From contig NZ_JAHPZL010000002.1 in the NCBI RefSeq assembly GCF_019331795.1, positions 1 through 41,813 of the forward strand: a stretch of DNA of 41,813 nucleotides. The letters are read 5' to 3'. The position numbers and the translations under genes were made by a program. The notes below the pieces were generated by a model that saw only the letters and a list, made by a program, of their open reading frames with translations, was not told the origin of the DNA and made no database searches. The stretch is from Austwickia sp. TVS 96-490-7B. GTDB lineage: Bacteria > Actinomycetota > Actinomycetes > Actinomycetales > Dermatophilaceae. Below, one piece after another: positions 40,752 to 41,813 of this stretch (its first letter is position 1; each line of letters starts with the position of its first letter).

Positions 40752-41813
40752 GTGAGCACCTCACCCTTCGCCACCATGCGGGCCCTCTCCCAGGACCGCC
40801 TCGACGGCACACATCTACGCCCCGGCACCGCCCGCCGCGTCCTCACCTACGCGCAGCCCCACCGCACCCGCATTGCCCTTTTCATCGTCCTCGTCATCTG
40901 CGACGCCCTCCTCACCGTCGCACCACCCCTCCTCCTGCGCAGCATCATCGATGACGGCGTCATCACCCACAACACCGGCCACGTCATCCGCCTCTCCCTC
41001 CTCGTCGCCGCCATCGCCCTCCTCGGAGCCACCCTCACCGTCACCCAACGCTGGCTCTCCGCCACCATCGGCGAAGGCGTCATCTACGACCTCCGCACCC
41101 ACGTCTTCAACCACGTCAGCACCCAACCCATCGCTTTCTTCACCCGCGTCCACACCGGCGCCCTCGTCTCCCGCCTCAACACCGACGTCATCGGCGCCCA
41201 ACAAGCCTTCACCTCCACCCTCTCCGGCATCGTCAGCAACACCATCACCCTGCTCGTCATCATCGCGACCATGAGCTCCCTCTCCTGGCCCCTCACCATC
41301 GCCGCCCTCCTCCTCTTCCCCCTCTTCCTCATCCCCGCCCGCAGCATGGGCACCCGCCTCGGCGCCCTCACCCGACGCGCCATGAACGTCAACGCTGACC
41401 TCGCCACCCGCATGACCGAACGCTTCGACGTCTCCGGCGCCCTCCTGGTCAAACTCTTCGGCAATCCCCACCACGAAGCCACCCAATACGCCCAACGCGC
41501 CGGAGCAGTCCGAGACATCGGCATCCGCATCGCCATGAACCGCTCCATCTTCATGACCACCCTCACCCTCCTCGCCTCCCTCGCCACCGCCCTCATCTAC
41601 GGACTCGGCGGCGTCCTCGCCAGCAACGGCACCCTCACCGTCGGCACCCTGCTCGCACTCACCGCACTCCTCGCCCGCCTCTACACCCCCCTCATCGCCC
41701 TCTCCAACATCCGCGTCGACATCCTCACCGCACTCATCTCCTTCGAACGCGTCTTCGAAGTCCTCGACCTCCCCAACTCCCTCCCCGAACCCACCCACCC
41801 CCACCCCCTACCC
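40752..41813 (+). CDS. ABC exporter, transmembrane-domain part (3' truncated by window end)
   Basis: The frame runs from a GTG at 40752 (alternatively ATG at 40776) to the end of the window, 354 codons without a stop. It is a type I exporter membrane domain: RIALFIVLVICDALLTVAPPLLLRSIIDDGVI, then LSLLVAAIALLGATLTVTQRWLSATIGEGVIYDLRTHVFNHVSTQPIAFFTRVHTGALVSRLNTDVIGAQQAF. ALLLFPLFLIPARSMG, GALLVKLFGNPHHE, NGTLTVGTLLALTALLARLYTPL and ISFERVFEVLDLP follow. The ATPase domain should lie just beyond 41813. Codons are nearly all C-ending. It is 105 bases downstream of the ABC-F gene. Confidence 0.9.
   Translation, partial: MSTSPFATMRALSQDRLDGTHLRPGTARRVLTYAQPHRTRIALFIVLVICDALLTVAPPLLLRSIIDDGVITHNTGHVIRLSLLVAAIALLGATLTVTQRWLSATIGEGVIYDLRTHVFNHVSTQPIAFFTRVHTGALVSRLNTDVIGAQQAFTSTLSGIVSNTITLLVIIATMSSLSWPLTIAALLLFPLFLIPARSMGTRLGALTRRAMNVNADLATRMTERFDVSGALLVKLFGNPHHEATQYAQRAGAVRDIGIRIAMNRSIFMTTLTLLASLATALIYGLGGVLASNGTLTVGTLLALTALLARLYTPLIALSNIRVDILTALISFERVFEVLDLPNSLPEPTHPHPLP

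Noticed and set aside
40815-41804. Long minus-strand ORF with Gly/Glu/Asp-rich product
   Set aside because: It is the mirror of the C-ending codons of the ABC exporter gene; the composition is an artefact. The same holds for the acidic Gly-rich minus ORFs over panB, panC, the ATPase and the ABC-F gene.
1-41813. tRNA genes and CRISPR arrays
   Set aside because: No cloverleaf with a GTTCRANNC arm and no regularly spaced repeats with unique spacers were seen on either strand by eye.

Overview
The window is high-GC DNA with compact operons, GTG starts, C-ending codon preference and a DtxR/IdeR-type iron box. This points to an actinobacterium; the exact lineage cannot be fixed from sequence alone. 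Both ends cut through genes: an acyltransferase on the left and an ABC exporter on the right. I see no rRNA, tRNA or CRISPR array.

Layout. 1-1.8 kb: tail of an OafA-type acyltransferase with an SGNH domain, and a small membrane protein. 1.8-3.7 kb: an intergenic stretch with direct repeats, then a complete tyrosine recombinase. 3.8-6.9 kb: a pantothenate operon made of a DUF2520-type Rossmann reductase, panD, panB and panC. 7.2-10.3 kb: a graveyard of broken insertion sequences (IS630, IS3, IS256 and IS5-like) in locally AT-richer DNA. 10.5-11.6 kb: a stand-alone AAA ATPase.

The centre (11.7-23.5 kb) is the most interesting part. Two transcription units diverge from about 16.9-17.2 kb. The rightward one encodes D-ornithine catabolism: 2,4-diaminopentanoate dehydrogenase (ord), the adenosylcobalamin/PLP ornithine 4,5-aminomutase (oraS, oraE), a MutL/GlmL-type ASKHA protein, and ornithine racemase (orr). 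The usual next enzyme, the OrtAB thiolase, is absent from the window. The leftward one encodes a class III PLP aminotransferase and a split two-subunit transketolase, bracketed by two paralogous proteins that each look like tandem SCP2-type lipid-binding folds. I do not recognise this set as a described pathway. It has a TetR-type palindrome upstream, and the ord operon has a structured leader with an intrinsic terminator. A 14-base identity to the end of the IS at 9.55-10.29 kb recurs at 23.55 kb, so the whole cluster lies between two IS-end sequences.

23.6-28.8 kb: a truncated hydrophobic small protein, a three-TM protein, a cupin, an L,D-transpeptidase, a lipoprotein, alanine racemase, a metallo-beta-lactamase-fold hydrolase and a small membrane protein. 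28.8-33.1 kb: a structured leader, then a fused NitT/TauT-type permease, its ATPase with a C-terminal AAA-associated domain, and an MgtC/SapB protein. 33.2-34.7 kb: an acyl-CoA ligase. 34.7-37.8 kb: an iron-regulated siderophore-type ABC importer. 38-41.8 kb: a YpfJ-type zinc metallopeptidase, an ABC-F protein and the start of an ABC exporter.

Codon use switches abruptly inside panC (near 6355) and inside the acyl-CoA ligase (near 33360), from almost exclusively C-ending codons to mixed codons, which suggests mosaic gene histories.
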